Shown here: positions 26,845 through 38,889 of the stretch, piece after piece
How positions within the stretch are numbered: position 1 is the stretch's first letter
Layout of the letters: each line of letters starts with the position of its first letter
NCBI RefSeq assembly: GCF_000003815.2
Contig: NC_049994.1
Location: 9,771,148 to 9,835,147 of the forward strand
Length of the DNA stretch: 64,000 bases
Reading direction: 5' to 3'
Source: Branchiostoma floridae
Taxonomy: Eukaryota > Chordata > Leptocardii > Amphioxiformes > Branchiostomatidae
Notes under the pieces: model-generated
Seen by the model: only the letters and a program-made list of their open reading frames with translations
What the model was told of the DNA's origin: nothing
Databases searched by the model: none
Program-made: the position numbers and the translations under genes

Positions 26845-27090
26845 GCAAATGTATTTAAGTAGTATATAGCGTGTTCTTGGAATCTCAAAGTTTTGGGTTC
26901 AAATCGAAGATTTTGTGTCCTTTGGAAAGGCACTCTATTTCCTCAATAAAGGCTCAATTAGTAAAAATGAGAATGTACAATGTATCTTCTTTTTGTGACA
27001 CATTCTCAGATGGGACATAAAGCTGGAGGTCCCATGTTTGAGGAGAGTCACACTGTGAGCATGTTATGTAACATTAAAGAAACAACAACA
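26845..27090 (+). repeat. tRNA-derived SINE remnant
   Basis: TTTTGGGTTCAAATCGAAG contains a B-box-like GGTTCAAATC. It is followed by CCTTTGGAAAGGCACT, CCTCAATAAAGG and GGGACATAAAGCTGGAGGTC, a word order I associate with SINE bodies of marine invertebrates (recall, unchecked). The GGGAC-TAAA-GGTCC block also occurs, inverted, at about 15.0 kb. Confidence 0.5.
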
Positions 27091-27450
27091 CTTATGATTT
27101 GATTAATTAAGTAAGTATTGAGACTGCAACAAGGCAATACACATGGGACACACGTTCAAGCAGCTGCTATAGAAAATAGTAGTAAGGGGTAAATATCCTG
27201 TTTTTAGGTACAACAGATATAGGTTACCCTGCAAATAAAGGTGAACTAGCGTTTCAACTGTCTCCAGATTTGAAAGAGATTCCATGGTTTCTGTTCCGGT
27301 GGATGACAGCAATTAAGTGCTATGGAACATTGATTTCTACAGTATTAAAATGAGTACAAACAGATCAGAGTGCTTTGATTTCCTAAGGATCAATCCTAGA
27401 GGTCAGTCGTTCCATCTGTCACACACATCAAAAGTTAACAAGCTAAAAGC

Positions 27451-27820
27451 TACAATGGGCTCGAAATACATTTTTCTGCATACATGTACCTGTACAACAC
27501 TGTACCTGCACTGGTGCAGGTAACACTGAAAATTACCAGGTGCACCAGACAAATTTTACCTGCACATCTCTGAATTTATGAAGTATGGATCATACTAAAA
27601 CTGGTCTGGAACCATTGTTATTTTTTCTTCTATAGTTTGCAGGGGGTAACAGTCAATGCGGGTAATAACAATCCACATACACCTTCATCATAGGACATTT
27701 ATGTATAAAACCCAGTACTTGGACCAGTGCAGGTTAGGTGCAGGTAGACATCAGAAATACTTGCACAGCTCCAATTTTACCTGCACAAACCTGCACAAGC
27801 AGGTGGTACTTCAAGCCCTG
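27451..27820 (+). repeat. Dispersed CTGCA-rich element
   Basis: Runs from GGGCTCGAAATAC to ACTTCAAGCCCTG, with repeated ACCTGCAC/GTGCAGGT words; opposite-orientation relative of the copy at 60752-61011. Weaker GGGCTC-AAA starts with GTGCACC words near 18.92-19.17 kb and 43.93-44.05 kb may be more distant relatives. Confidence 0.6.
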
Positions 27821-28499
27821 TACATGTAATTTTGAAGATGGCTTTCTAGCCCTGTCTTTTTTTTGGGGTTAATTTGAAAGGAACTTCCCAAATTGTAATT
27901 ACACAGTTTTGTTCTCAGCTGGAGAGAGAAAGTAATTTCCCCAATCCCCCCCCCCCAACAATACTTCTTAGGTAAACTTTGATATCCATTGCAGTAATGG
28001 TGTCATACTTTGTTTCAAACTATTTTCTGTGCTCCACTGATATTTGCTACAACATGGAAGACAGAAAGGAAAATATATGACAAACAGTTGGACGACAAAT
28101 GTTATTTATTTCAACATCTTGCTTAAAAATATTACCCTAATTATAAAAAGAGATTACAACTTCCACATGTAAGTGAGAGATGATTAATGTAATTATACCT
28201 TTGGTTCCTAATCATCCAATGTCTCTACAACTTGTATCTCATTACTTGCATGTGCATACTAGTACTAGTACACTTTAGACTTTGTAGTCTCAGTCATGTA
28301 TCACACCCTACACAAATTGTACTTAGAATCGCTAGATGTATATTATTCACCTTGACATGTACTTAGCTTGTTAGAAAGCAAAAACGTAAAATAAAGGTCT
28401 TCATTCATTCATTGAAGATACACTTTGTACTATTTCAGAGTTAGTTTGGCACAGCTTTTGTTAATGATACATGGTAACAGCTGACTATATCAGAGCATT

Positions 28500-28900
28500 G
28501 TATAATGCTTATCCAATGTGCCATACTGGCAAAGAGGAATTCCCGACTCCGGTGCCTTATTCACCTTGATGCATTGGAAAAGAAAGACATTCTAAACCAC
28601 AATCTGTGGTTTATTCAGGTTGAAAAATCAAAAGAGAGAGATATTCAAGACATCAATACATATTTCATTCAAGGTAATGCAAAAGAAACGGTATTTTCAA
28701 CACTAATACATTCTTTATTCAACTTCATATTGGAAGAGAGAGATATCTTGATCCTAATGTGCTTTTGAGTCAAACTGATATATTGGAGGAGAAAGGATGC
28801 TCTCTCCTCAAATGTGCTCACGTTAAGATGACATAGTGGAAAGGAAAGCACCTTCTAAGCTCCAATGTGTCCTTCATTCTAAGAGACACATTGAGAACAT
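28500..28900. repeat. Degenerate ~53-bp tandem array
   Basis: Units built on TTATTCA-CTTGAT-CATTGGAAAAG followed by AGAGATATT and CCTCAATGTGT. TTATTCA anchors lie at about 28557, 28610, 28663 and 28714, and later units are more decayed. An 87-codon frame runs through it, but its periodicity shows it is repeat-derived. Confidence 0.65.
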
Positions 28901-28917
28901 TCCAGCAATTTTTCTTA

Positions 28918-29150
28918 CCGTAAATCTTTAAACTTTTGCAGTGGTTTTATTTTTGCAGTTGTTGCAATAACCTCTCCAATGTAAATTCATTACACTACAA
29001 AACTATTCACGGATACAAATACTGTATGTCTTTTTTGTATGACCACTGTACAGCTAATGTACTATAGAATTGTTTTGACCGCAAACTAAAATCACTAAGA
29101 AAGTCTCCTTTTTCTCGTACCATTAAATTAAACCACGGTGACCATGAAAG
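28918..29150. mobile_element. Diverged MITE related to 6750-6957
   Basis: TACCGTAAATCTTTAAAC, GCAGTGGTTTTATTTTTGCA, then ACCGCAAACTAAAATCAC and AAATTAAACCACGGTGACC, in the order of the MITE at 6750-6957. Confidence 0.5.
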
Positions 29151-29234
29151 TAGATGAAGATGCAGTAAGGCCTGGTCACAGTTATCATACATGTTTTTGT
29201 CACAGGATATTCAAAAAGGCTACATGATAGAACA

Positions 29235-29298
29235 GTGAGTGAGTGAGTGAGTGAGTGAGTGAGTGAGTGAGCGAGTGAGCGAGCGAGCGAGCGAGTGA
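29235..29298. repeat. GTGA/GCGA microsatellite
   Basis: About sixteen GTGA units, the later ones changed to GCGA, in an otherwise ordinary AT-rich spacer. Confidence 0.95.
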
Positions 29299-30659
29299 CT
29301 GAGGACAGAACTGACCTTCAACACGGAACTACATCAACTGTTCCCATCACAAGACAGCTGAATTGTACATGTATATGTCACATACATGTCCATTACAAGA
29401 ATTCCCTCAATACTGGCTGTCATAAAGCTGTCTTGTGAATGGGACCAGGCACTTACTCGAGTTGACAAGTTTAATGGAGGGGATATTGTAGACTTGTTGA
29501 GTAGCCTCTCAACATTCATAGTTGGAAAGTTTTGCTCTGTGCATACTTACTGTAAGTCTCCCAAATGGTGATGAACAGACTAAACAAACTATAAGTATAC
29601 TGAATCTAAACTCAACAGTGGTCTATTGTAAACTTAATGACCATTTCAGGCTGTCTGGGATACATGCATTGATTGAGCCACCCTCAACAACAGTCAAAAA
29701 GCTTCATTAAGGATAGATGGAATCACACTGCATTTTGCGCTTTCCCTGGATTTATACATACATGACGCTTCGAATTCATTACAATGAAAAAGCTGGAAGC
29801 ATTCCACAAGATGTTTTACTGCAAAAGCCACTAATAAGCACAGTGGCAATTGATATACAGGGACACCTTTATTTCCCCCCTGGTCTGATAGAACTGCCAG
29901 CATGCCTTTATTGCTCATGCGTTCCCTGCAGCATGATCAGATAGATGGTACATTGGGGACGTATGCAATCACAAATAAAACCAGCGCAGAGAAATTGGGT
30001 CTATGACCCAACAGAATGTGTTAGCCAGGCTCGAAAAACTGAACATAGTATACGCAAATGGTCGAGCCTTCAGCTAGATGTTGTCCTCTTCCACCATGAA
30101 TATGCATCATAGTTCTCCTGGATGTAGATTGTGTCAGAAAGAGACGTGCATCAGGAGAGCGCAGAGAGTGCATTAAGCCCTATGTGCCTAACAACTAATG
30201 GAGCAGACAGCTAGAGGGAACAGCTTCCCACATGTAAGTCTTCTCACTTGTCATTCTGACCCTGTTCATCAGGACAGAAGTGAATCTCACTGAGTGCAAG
30301 AGGGTAACAAGCCCAGAGGTAAGGAAAATTGAGTCTGTAACACTGGGGGGAGGTAAAACTAAAAGCTGCTGGGATGCCTGTGCATGTACATTAAAAACAA
30401 TACTAGGTGTATGCTAATAATTTGGGACTTATACCGGAACACTGGTCACAAATCCTTGTCAGGGCAGGAATTCTGAAAACCATATTTTCCACAGATTGTA
30501 CATGTGCAAGTAGATGTAGATGCACAATAAAGATGTTAGTTGCTGCATTAATTGACTTTCAACATACAAAGTCTGCTTATAATTTATGTTACTAATTTTA
30601 GTATTCAAGAAGATTAACAATATACGTCAATATAGGTTAGACATCCAGGTAATAAGATA

Positions 30660-30777
30660 TGCCAAAAAGCAGTTACTCAAGCAACTGCATATGATTTTGG
30701 AAATGGTCAAGTTGAATTTTTTGACCATTTCCAAAATCACATCCAGTTGCTTGAGTACTATTAACTGCTTTTTGGCA
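30660..30777. mobile_element. 118-bp hairpin MITE
   Basis: Almost entirely two arms: TGCCAAAAAGCAGTTACTCA at the left and the near-complement ending CTGCTTTTTGGCA at the right, meeting at GTTGAATTTTTTGAC. TAAGATA/TAAGATT flanks may be a short target duplication. Fragments with the same core (GCAACTGGATATGAT...GGAAA) occur near 4.40-4.45 kb and 36.45-36.49 kb, and a short piece near 20.78-20.80 kb. Confidence 0.75.
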
Positions 30778-31784
30778 TAAGATTACCATTAATTTTGAAT
30801 TTTTTTCTCTCCTCACTGATTGACATTTTTTGTGGTACACACATGGTCTTTTGTAATGAACAGCTACCAGAAAAAATTCATAATAAATGACCTTTACAAG
30901 ATGGTCTATGTTACTTTCTGGATATTTTGTGCCTTGGAAACTTTCTTTTCAAAGTGCAAGCTAGCCATTAAACACATGGACCCTACAATAATCAGAGCCT
31001 GGCGAGCCCATAATACAGTCATTGGAAATCACAGCGGGTCTTCCTCGTGGGATCATTACAATGCAACCCAGAAACTGATGTGATCTGTAATTAATTCCTA
31101 TTACTAAATCACATTTACCAAATCAATATGGCTTCGACCTGGGCATTATTACAGTATTCTGTACGTGTTATTCTATAAAGTATACTGTGGTTCAATAAAT
31201 AATGTAGCTATTCTGGCTTTTACTAGTTTTAGGTCTTGTAAAATATAAAATGTGAAATATATAACATGGGTCCTTTTAAATCAGTTGATAACAGCTAAAG
31301 AAGTTTGATAAATACATAAATAAATGAAATAAACTATAATATGCACAAAATTAACAATAAATTAAGTAATCTATGTTAGGTAGTAATAACAAAGAAAAGA
31401 AATTGCACATTTCCCTGTGTAATGGACCAAAGTAATTTTACTGGACAGCACTAATACTAGTAATGGGTGCTTCAAATTGATGGCTATAGCTTGTAGCCAC
31501 AATAATTATAATGAGGATGATTCCCAGAGGTTTCTAAGACAGATTATGGGAATCCATGCCTTAAGGTTTTAGCCTAACCAATGGAATTTTTGTTTCTTTA
31601 CTATTAAAGAAAAAAATGAAGCTGGAATGTCAACCAATCATAGCATGGTTATTAACAATTTGACATCAATCTAATTTGCCAACACATAACAAGTTGTCCT
31701 GATACCATATGTAACGCCATCATTAAATCACAGAATTTGTCATAGTCATTAAATGGCCATCAAACCATTATACAAAAACAGCAA

Positions 31785-32165
31785 GACAAAATAAAATGAT
31801 ATGCATTGATTTCTTTTACTTCTTGCATAGCAATGTATCACAGTCTACAATGTATTTCTTTATTCATAAAATCAAGTTTGTGCGGACAGAAACATTGGCA
31901 TTCAAAACTCCAACTTCTTTGAAAACATTGTAAAATGACATATGGTGCAGAGGAAAGTTAGCAAAGATCAGCACGACCAAATGAAATAATATCCAATGAT
32001 TTCTTTTACATCTTGTATAGTCAAGTCTACTACATGTATGTACTGCTTCATAAAATCAAGCCTGTGTGGACAGAAACATTGGCATTCAAAACTCTTTTGC
32101 TTCTTTGAAAATATTGTACAGTAGAGTGACATATGGTGCTGAGGAGAGTGCAGAATAGTTATGGA
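31785..32165. repeat. Tandem duplication, ~188-bp units
   Basis: Units at about 31785-31970 and 31974-32165 share GATTTCTTTTAC-TCTTG-ATAG, TTCATAAAATCAAG, GGACAGAAACATTGGCATTC, CTTCTTTGAAAA and TGACATATGGTGC in order. No coding evidence. Confidence 0.8.
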
Positions 32166-33079
32166 TGTGGAACCATACCGCGCTGATCCTGACAAATCTC
32201 AACCTTTTGGATGTCATTAGATAAAGCCACGCAACCATTTCAGGCTCCAAAATTGCAGTGGCCTCATTAAAGCAATTTGCCTCGATACGTTACCATGGTG
32301 AGTCGTCTAGACAAGATTCAGCTTCTGATTATTGATTTTTTCCATCCCTTTCTTGACAAAATTTACCAAAATCTTATTGTTGACGAAGGAGACATATCTT
32401 TCTATATGTGATGAAAAGATTAATTGCTGTTGAATCATGAAATGAACGCATGAAGAAGCCACACAACATCAGACTTTACCGATGCCCCCGTCATATTTTA
32501 TGTATACTGGAGCCAACCTAAGCCGGTAAATGGCTCACAATACCGTATACTGAATGATAGTTTGAAAAAGCACTCATCCCCTGATTAATATTGCTATTAC
32601 GTCTTGATTGCTACAGAATATAGGCATGCAGTAAAGTGGCACTCGGGGAATACGTGATGGCTAAATGCACAGACGTGATTTATATGCCTGCTAGGAAATT
32701 TGCTGATATCTTTTTCTCAGCATATAATATTAAGTAAAACAAGTTAGCATTAAGAATCTATGGGCTTATAGTTTGCTTTGAATTGTCTTATTTTTGATGA
32801 TTAAAAAATGCCATTATTCTAGGGCACAATTTTCAAAGTGTTAGACTGAAATTTGAGACCCTGGTTTTGAACAATTTTGTTGCAAGTTCAAATACTGTGT
32901 TGTAAACGTAGTCATCTGTGTCGCAACATAACATGGGGCATTTCTGATATACCATCAAAATTAACAAACAAAAAAATGCAAAAATGCCACAAATGTATCT
33001 AAAAAAAATTTTCACGACCTCATACCTTGGCCAAATGGTTTGGATCGTCTTGAGTGAAGTATTTAATATATTTTTTCCT

Positions 33080-33565
33080 TTTGATTATGCAAATAAGGTC
33101 CTGATTTGCATAATTTGTCTTCGTTGATCATCCTCTCGATCCAAATCCGAAGTATGAAAGTCTTATCGTAACAGAGAAGGCCATTATAGTGTTTCCTGAT
33201 TAATCATATAAGCATGAAACTAATTTGCATGATTTATGTACAATGTACACCTTCACTAGGCTTCATAATGTTTTAAGTATGAAATTCCCATCATTAAGCA
33301 CTATGTAATCATTATATTTTCTCATTAACTATGCAAATGAGGTCATCATCTGCATGATTAATACATGTATCTATTGACAATTCTCTCTTTTTCAGTTACA
33401 TATTTGACAAGTTTGAAAGTCCTATCATGGAATCAATCTGATGTAACGTCCTTGATGGAATGCAGTGCAGATTTTCCTCATTAATTATGCAAATTAGCTG
33501 TTGATTTGCATAATTAGTAATTCATTATGTAAGGCATCACTTAGGCTATCTACAGACTGATGATG
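33080..33565. repeat. Repeat array with inverted POU octamer pairs
   Basis: ATGCAAAT/ATTTGCAT pairs at 33087/33104 and 33487/33504 (start spacing 17 each), a half-degenerate pair at 33331, and a single octamer at 33223. Intervening words (AGTATGAAA or AGTTTGAAA, GTCTTATC/GTCCTATC) repeat loosely, suggesting diverged units of about 120-160 bases. Related to 2080-2260. Confidence 0.7.
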
Positions 33566-36435
33566 TACTAGATTTATAGTGAATCCAGGGCTGTTTGCAG
33601 ATTTTATTTTCACAGTTTTCACAGTGGATCTCCACCACAAAATTATGACAACACAACAACGTGGTTTTCTGCTACAGAGTTGTTTCAACCACTAACTTAC
33701 ATCAGTGCAATAACCTTCTCCCCCCCCCCCACACACACACACTCCACGAAACTAAATCAACTCAATAAAGAATCTAGTTATCTCTCTGTGTACACAATGA
33801 CATTGTTCCAAACTTTTTCAAGAGCCATTTATTTTCCTAACTCATAACAGGCTTCCAATATGTTAGGAAGAGCAACTTGTCCAGAACCAATCTGTTGGAG
33901 ACACAAGCATACTCTAGGGGACACGTAGTGAAGATTTATGGCTTTTCACACATCAGTAATGTAATTAAAGCTGAGCCAATCAATCTAAGAAGAGACGCAG
34001 CATATATCTTATAACCTTCTTCTCCTTGAGATGTAATATATTGTAAGAAACGACAGACACCTTGGCTCCTGAAGAAAACTTAGTATAACCTTAAAGGAGA
34101 TGGGTGAATCATAAGGGAAAACTTGTCAAGGGAATAAAACATTAGTAGGCTCTACATGTATATGCTGATATTTAATTTGTTTCTTTTTGCTCGCTGCGAT
34201 CTTCTTTCCCATCATTAAAGACGCAGCATTCATGTAAGCCATCACAGTGTCTACTGAACCCACACCTGTTATGATCTTCTAGGTATAAGGTATATTCTAA
34301 CTTCAGAGGAGCTACTGAAATCAGGGCTAGCTCCCTCCCAATTCGAATTGCATACAACAAGTTGCATACAAGAAGCAAATTATCATATCAGTCTCTGAAT
34401 TGGAAACCAATGGATTATGTAAAGGCTATTGGATACAAAAGTGATCACCTCTTAGTCTAGCACAGCAGAACATGAATGATTTCTTCTTTCTTTACTCAGA
34501 ATTTTAAGACAGGGAGGGAAGGTCAGCATGAAGATTCATGGTGCAAACGTCTGTTGGTGTTATGAGAAAAAGGAGTCCTGTCTGGAGACAAATTTAAAAG
34601 CCCTCTGGTAGTCATCTTTTACTAAGTTTTGAGGAGGAGTTCTAGTCATCTTTCCGAGAGACTCTCATGAGCATGTACAGCTGTATGTATTTGTAAGACA
34701 TGAGAAAAATTTATAAAATATCTTGATCCAGTCAACCTTTCTGAAACATATTCTTTCACTGGTTGTAAAAAGAAGGACAAATGCTGAGTACCCCGTAATA
34801 CAGCCCTGCAAAATTTGTAAGTGTAATGAACCAGGACCATTTTCATTTATGTACTGATATAGTTGATCAAGTACAGTTACTGAGTTAATGTACAGTAGTT
34901 GATCAAGCACAATCATACACTGGGAATACTGTCCCATAATGATAAATGCAGCTTTTTCCAGTAGCTTAGACAACAGCCAAGATTCCCACTTTTGACCTTA
35001 AGGACTAAAAGCAGATTTGTTAATCACAGCACCTTTCATACTTTGTAACACCCCACATCTACATGCAGAAAGATAAACTCTTAAGTCTAAAATCCCATCT
35101 GTCTTTAACTGTAAAAACATTTCTGGTCCAAAGAACATCACTATCTTCTTACTCATGCACCCCTGACGACATCTTTACGCCTTTCTTCTCAGCTGTTTTA
35201 TCGCACCCCGACAGGCGCGAGGCTTAAAACGCATTAACGCCGCGGGATTTTTTTACGACGCCCGGCGGGGCAGAGCGAGACCAGATTCATAAAGCTGTCA
35301 GGTTGGGTGACGCTGACGTTAAGTAATGATCCTCGGGGTGTTCTCGTGCGCAGAAGTCCCATCTGCTGTTGAGGTTGCTCTGGTCTCCTGTCCTCCATTA
35401 TTGATAAGAGATCTAATATTCCAAATGAGTGCTCTAGGCTGCTGGGGTCAGGCTAGTCTTAGGGATTAAATGCATGGATTAAGGACTGATGGATACAAAG
35501 GTATTGTGGCCCTAGATGAGGTCTTTGTGTACCTATAGATAAAGTGCCTAAGACCTTTATGCCTATTAGGCCATATAGATTCTTCTACTTGGTTCTTGGC
35601 AAATGGTGAAAAACATTCAAGCATTTTTGTGATGACTACGGTAATACAAAATTTACCCGATTGATCCAGATGTTGTCCTATTCATAAATACAGGGGGATC
35701 AATAAATCATACATTGTGGTAGATTGTATTTGATTGATTTGCTATTCAAAGACTCATTACATGTATTTTGAGGGGTGGGGGTGGGGGCTTGGAAGACTTT
35801 GTTTACTTGTTGCCATTTTTCTAAAATCAAGGGATTCTAATACAAATAGCAAATGATATGCTCAACTGTTAGCCATTAATGCAATTTCTTAAAACATTTC
35901 ACTCAACAATTCATCGGACTCATTGCAGATATGCCCTCTTCTCCAAGTGGTAAAACCAGTAGCATTTATCTTTTCTTTGGCACATGCCTATGTATGAAGC
36001 TCCCCCTAGAACTGGAAGTTGTTACTGCACTGTAATTCTGGGGAATAACCACTAAATCAACTGCATTAGCATTAGGGGTAAAAAATGCATCACACCAAGC
36101 AAGAGGGCCCTCTACTGTCTTCATACAAAACTGCAACCATTAAAACATCTACATCAGTAAACATGTACAGTGCTTCATGTATATGGCATCCAATGATGGA
36201 CCTGCAATTTCTGAGTCAGGTGCCAGAGGGCACAGTTTCCCTTGCCCATATGGAAATCACAACATGACAAACCAAGACTTAGAAGGAGCAAAATACAGTT
36301 TTTATCAGTGACAACAGCTCCTTCTCATTTTCATTGATTTTCTTGCATTTCCAAAAAATCTTGCTTTTTCCAATCAATGATTAAATTGTGCCTGTCAATC
36401 TAATTTTGCATTTTAACTAATTAAGGAGTGCCCGC

Positions 36436-36490
36436 CATGCCAAATAACAGTTATGCAACTGGATATGATTTGGAAACAGTCAGATGTTTA
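36436..36490 (+). repeat. Fragment of the GCAACTGGATATGAT hairpin family
   Basis: GCCAAATAACAGTTATGCAA then CTGGATATGATTTGGAAAC and GTCAGATGTTT match one arm of the 30660-30777 element. Confidence 0.55.
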
Positions 36491-36739
36491 CAGCAATCTA
36501 CAGTCTTTTGTCAGCAACTAATGCAAACGTCAGGATTAATACCAGCTTGTATGCCAAAACTCTGAATTGTGTCATGGGGCGCACATATACACGAAATGGA
36601 CAACGTTCACAATCCAAATCATACAGTCTCAAAGTCGACACCTTCCTTGATCAAGCAGCATTGCTAATACTGTATCTGGCTGCCTCTCAAACAATGTTAT
36701 CTACTCAGCCTTCAACAATTTTATCAGTAATTCTTTTGG

Positions 36740-37690
36740 GACTTGGGAAAATTTTTTCGGCCTGGGGTCTGCGCCATAGAAAAATTTTTGCAGCTGGGAG
36801 GAGGGCCATAAAAAAAAGGTGGCCTTAGGGGTCTTAGTTTACAAGCAAAATGGGCCAATTGATTGCAGGAAATGAAGTTTCAGATGGTCAAGATTTCAAA
36901 TTTTTCTCTGGACGTCCCTTACGATGGCTTGCACCTCTGGCCCCTTCAGAGAAAAAAAATCTTTTTCTCTGTCAAAAATGTCATTAAATTTAGCAAAGTC
37001 TACTAGCAAAGTTTGGCCCTCAGAATGCAGGCGGTCGTGTTTCAGTCAAGGTCCAGATTTTCCCAGAACTACCTTGCAATATCAATAGCTCGTGCCTTCG
37101 CTCGCGAAAAAGCGAAAATTTGTTAAGGGCGGGGGGGGGGGGTATGCAGCTTACATTCAGTAGTCATCTATTGATAATCAAGCACTTATTTCAAATACAC
37201 ACCATTTCCAAATTAAACTTCTCCCAAGCCTCTTAGCAAAATCGAACGGTATACTTAGGATGATGAAACTCCTATTGATCGAGTCCATATGACGTTCAGA
37301 TTCAATTTTCTGCTTGGCCTAATGGCTAAACAGTAAACTGAATAATTCATATTTCATGGTGATGCTAGCACATCTACTGCTGTCAGTTGTCATTACGGAG
37401 TGTGAAGTGCTTTTTCCTGTCCTCCTCAGGGTCCTAGCCAGCGCCTGTCCTTCCGTCCTTTGACGGAATTTTGCTGCTGGGGACGGACATAAATTTTGCC
37501 CATTCCATCCACTATGATGGACAAAAATCGACATGTATAAAGATATCAAAACAGATGCCATTGAACCAAGCAGAGTCTACAAGCAAAATTTGCCCCTAAA
37601 ATTAAAAATGCAGGAACAGAGTTTCAGAGGGTCTGTATTTAAAGACTTGTCAGGGGGAACATGTCCCCAGACCCCATATCATGGTAGTTC
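36740..37690. repeat. Transposon-derived region
   Basis: GTCTACAAGCAAAATTTGCC-type words occur at about 37.00 and 37.57 kb, with AATGCAGG, GTTTCAG-GGTC and AAATTTTTC blocks, as in the satellite at 50780-51462. A CAGGGTCCTAGCCAGCG hAT-like end lies at about 37.43 kb. No intact gene. Confidence 0.45.
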
Positions 37691-38688
37691 ACCTTTATCC
37701 ACATGTTAAACTATAGCCATTGTTTTTAAAAACGACGTATTGAAAAATATCTAGTCAATGGACGTTGGTTTCAAATTGCAATGTTTTCATAGCATTCCAG
37801 TCTGAAACATCATCTGTTGAGTTGATATCCCTAAATACTTACTAGTAATAATAATAAATAATAAATAAATAATCTTAGATCGATACGAAGGATAAATGTT
37901 ACCCCGCGGATAAAGGTGAACTAGCATTACCTCTTACTCCTTGCTTTTGGCACTCAAAATGGAGATTTATTTTTAGACTCTCAAATCCTTACAATCACAG
38001 ACACTACATTATTTCACAAAACAAAAGGGGTTAAAATTTTGGTGAATTCTGTCGCAAAAAAAAAACTTGCAGAAACCAAGGTCTTTTTTAACCTCCTTGC
38101 TTTTACTTTTAAAAGTTTTACTTCTCTACATTCCGCCAGGCAACTACTTTGTTTCATTCTATCAGAGTGGTTCCACATTGACTGCAAATTTCGTCAGAGG
38201 TGTCCATTATTTCTGTTCAGTGGAATAAAATCAATAGTTCATTTAATCTTAATCCCAGCTTGGAGTTCAATAGACTAGTGATTTTGTGCCAGGTAGTGAT
38301 CTGTGGGTGCCCCTGTATGAAACATTCCATCTGAGCCCATGTGCTTAGCCCATAGCTGCTACATCACTCATCTGTCAGGATAGATACATATTACAGTTCA
38401 CAGTAACAATAACAATAACTGCTCACTGTGAATTTCAACTGCAAATTCATATTCGAGTTCAAGGGGACTTGATTTTACTGTCGGGGAGAAGATGTGTTCT
38501 GTATCTGTATCTATATAGCCGGTATAACCACCCGTCAGCATAACGCACTAGCTTGAAGTGTTGGCAAGCTACAGAGTCTGTGATGTGACGATATTGCAGT
38601 GGAGAAGTGACACCGTCAAAAATGCAAAAAATTGTGCAGACAATATTCACAAGATTCACGACTTACATGTCACTTTTTTGCTGACCTA

Positions 38689-38889
38689 ACGGGGGCCGCC
38701 CTAAGATGCTCGCTTTTTTATGCACTCGAACTCACGGCGCTCCATCACTAGTTGCCAAAGAGTGGTCAAGTTTTGATCAATGAATAATTTTATAGTCAGT
38801 GGCAACAAACACGGCGTACTTATGCATAATAAGATCAGCAAAAAATCCGTGGCATCTTAGGGAAGGAAGCATCTTAGGGCGGCCCCCGT
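38689..38889. mobile_element. TA-flanked MITE, 201 bp
   Basis: Ends ACGGGGGCCGCCCTAAGATG and its complement pair over about 21 bases, with TA on each side (38687-38688 and 38890-38891). The ends are GC-rich and the middle AT-rich. No coding capacity. Superfamily is uncertain because the TA is part of the palindrome. Confidence 0.75.

Noticed and set aside
27481-27820. TACATGTA on both sides of the CTGCA-rich element as an 8-bp target duplication
   Set aside because: TACATGTA is one of the commonest words in this DNA, and the left occurrence does not coincide with the element's inverted end.
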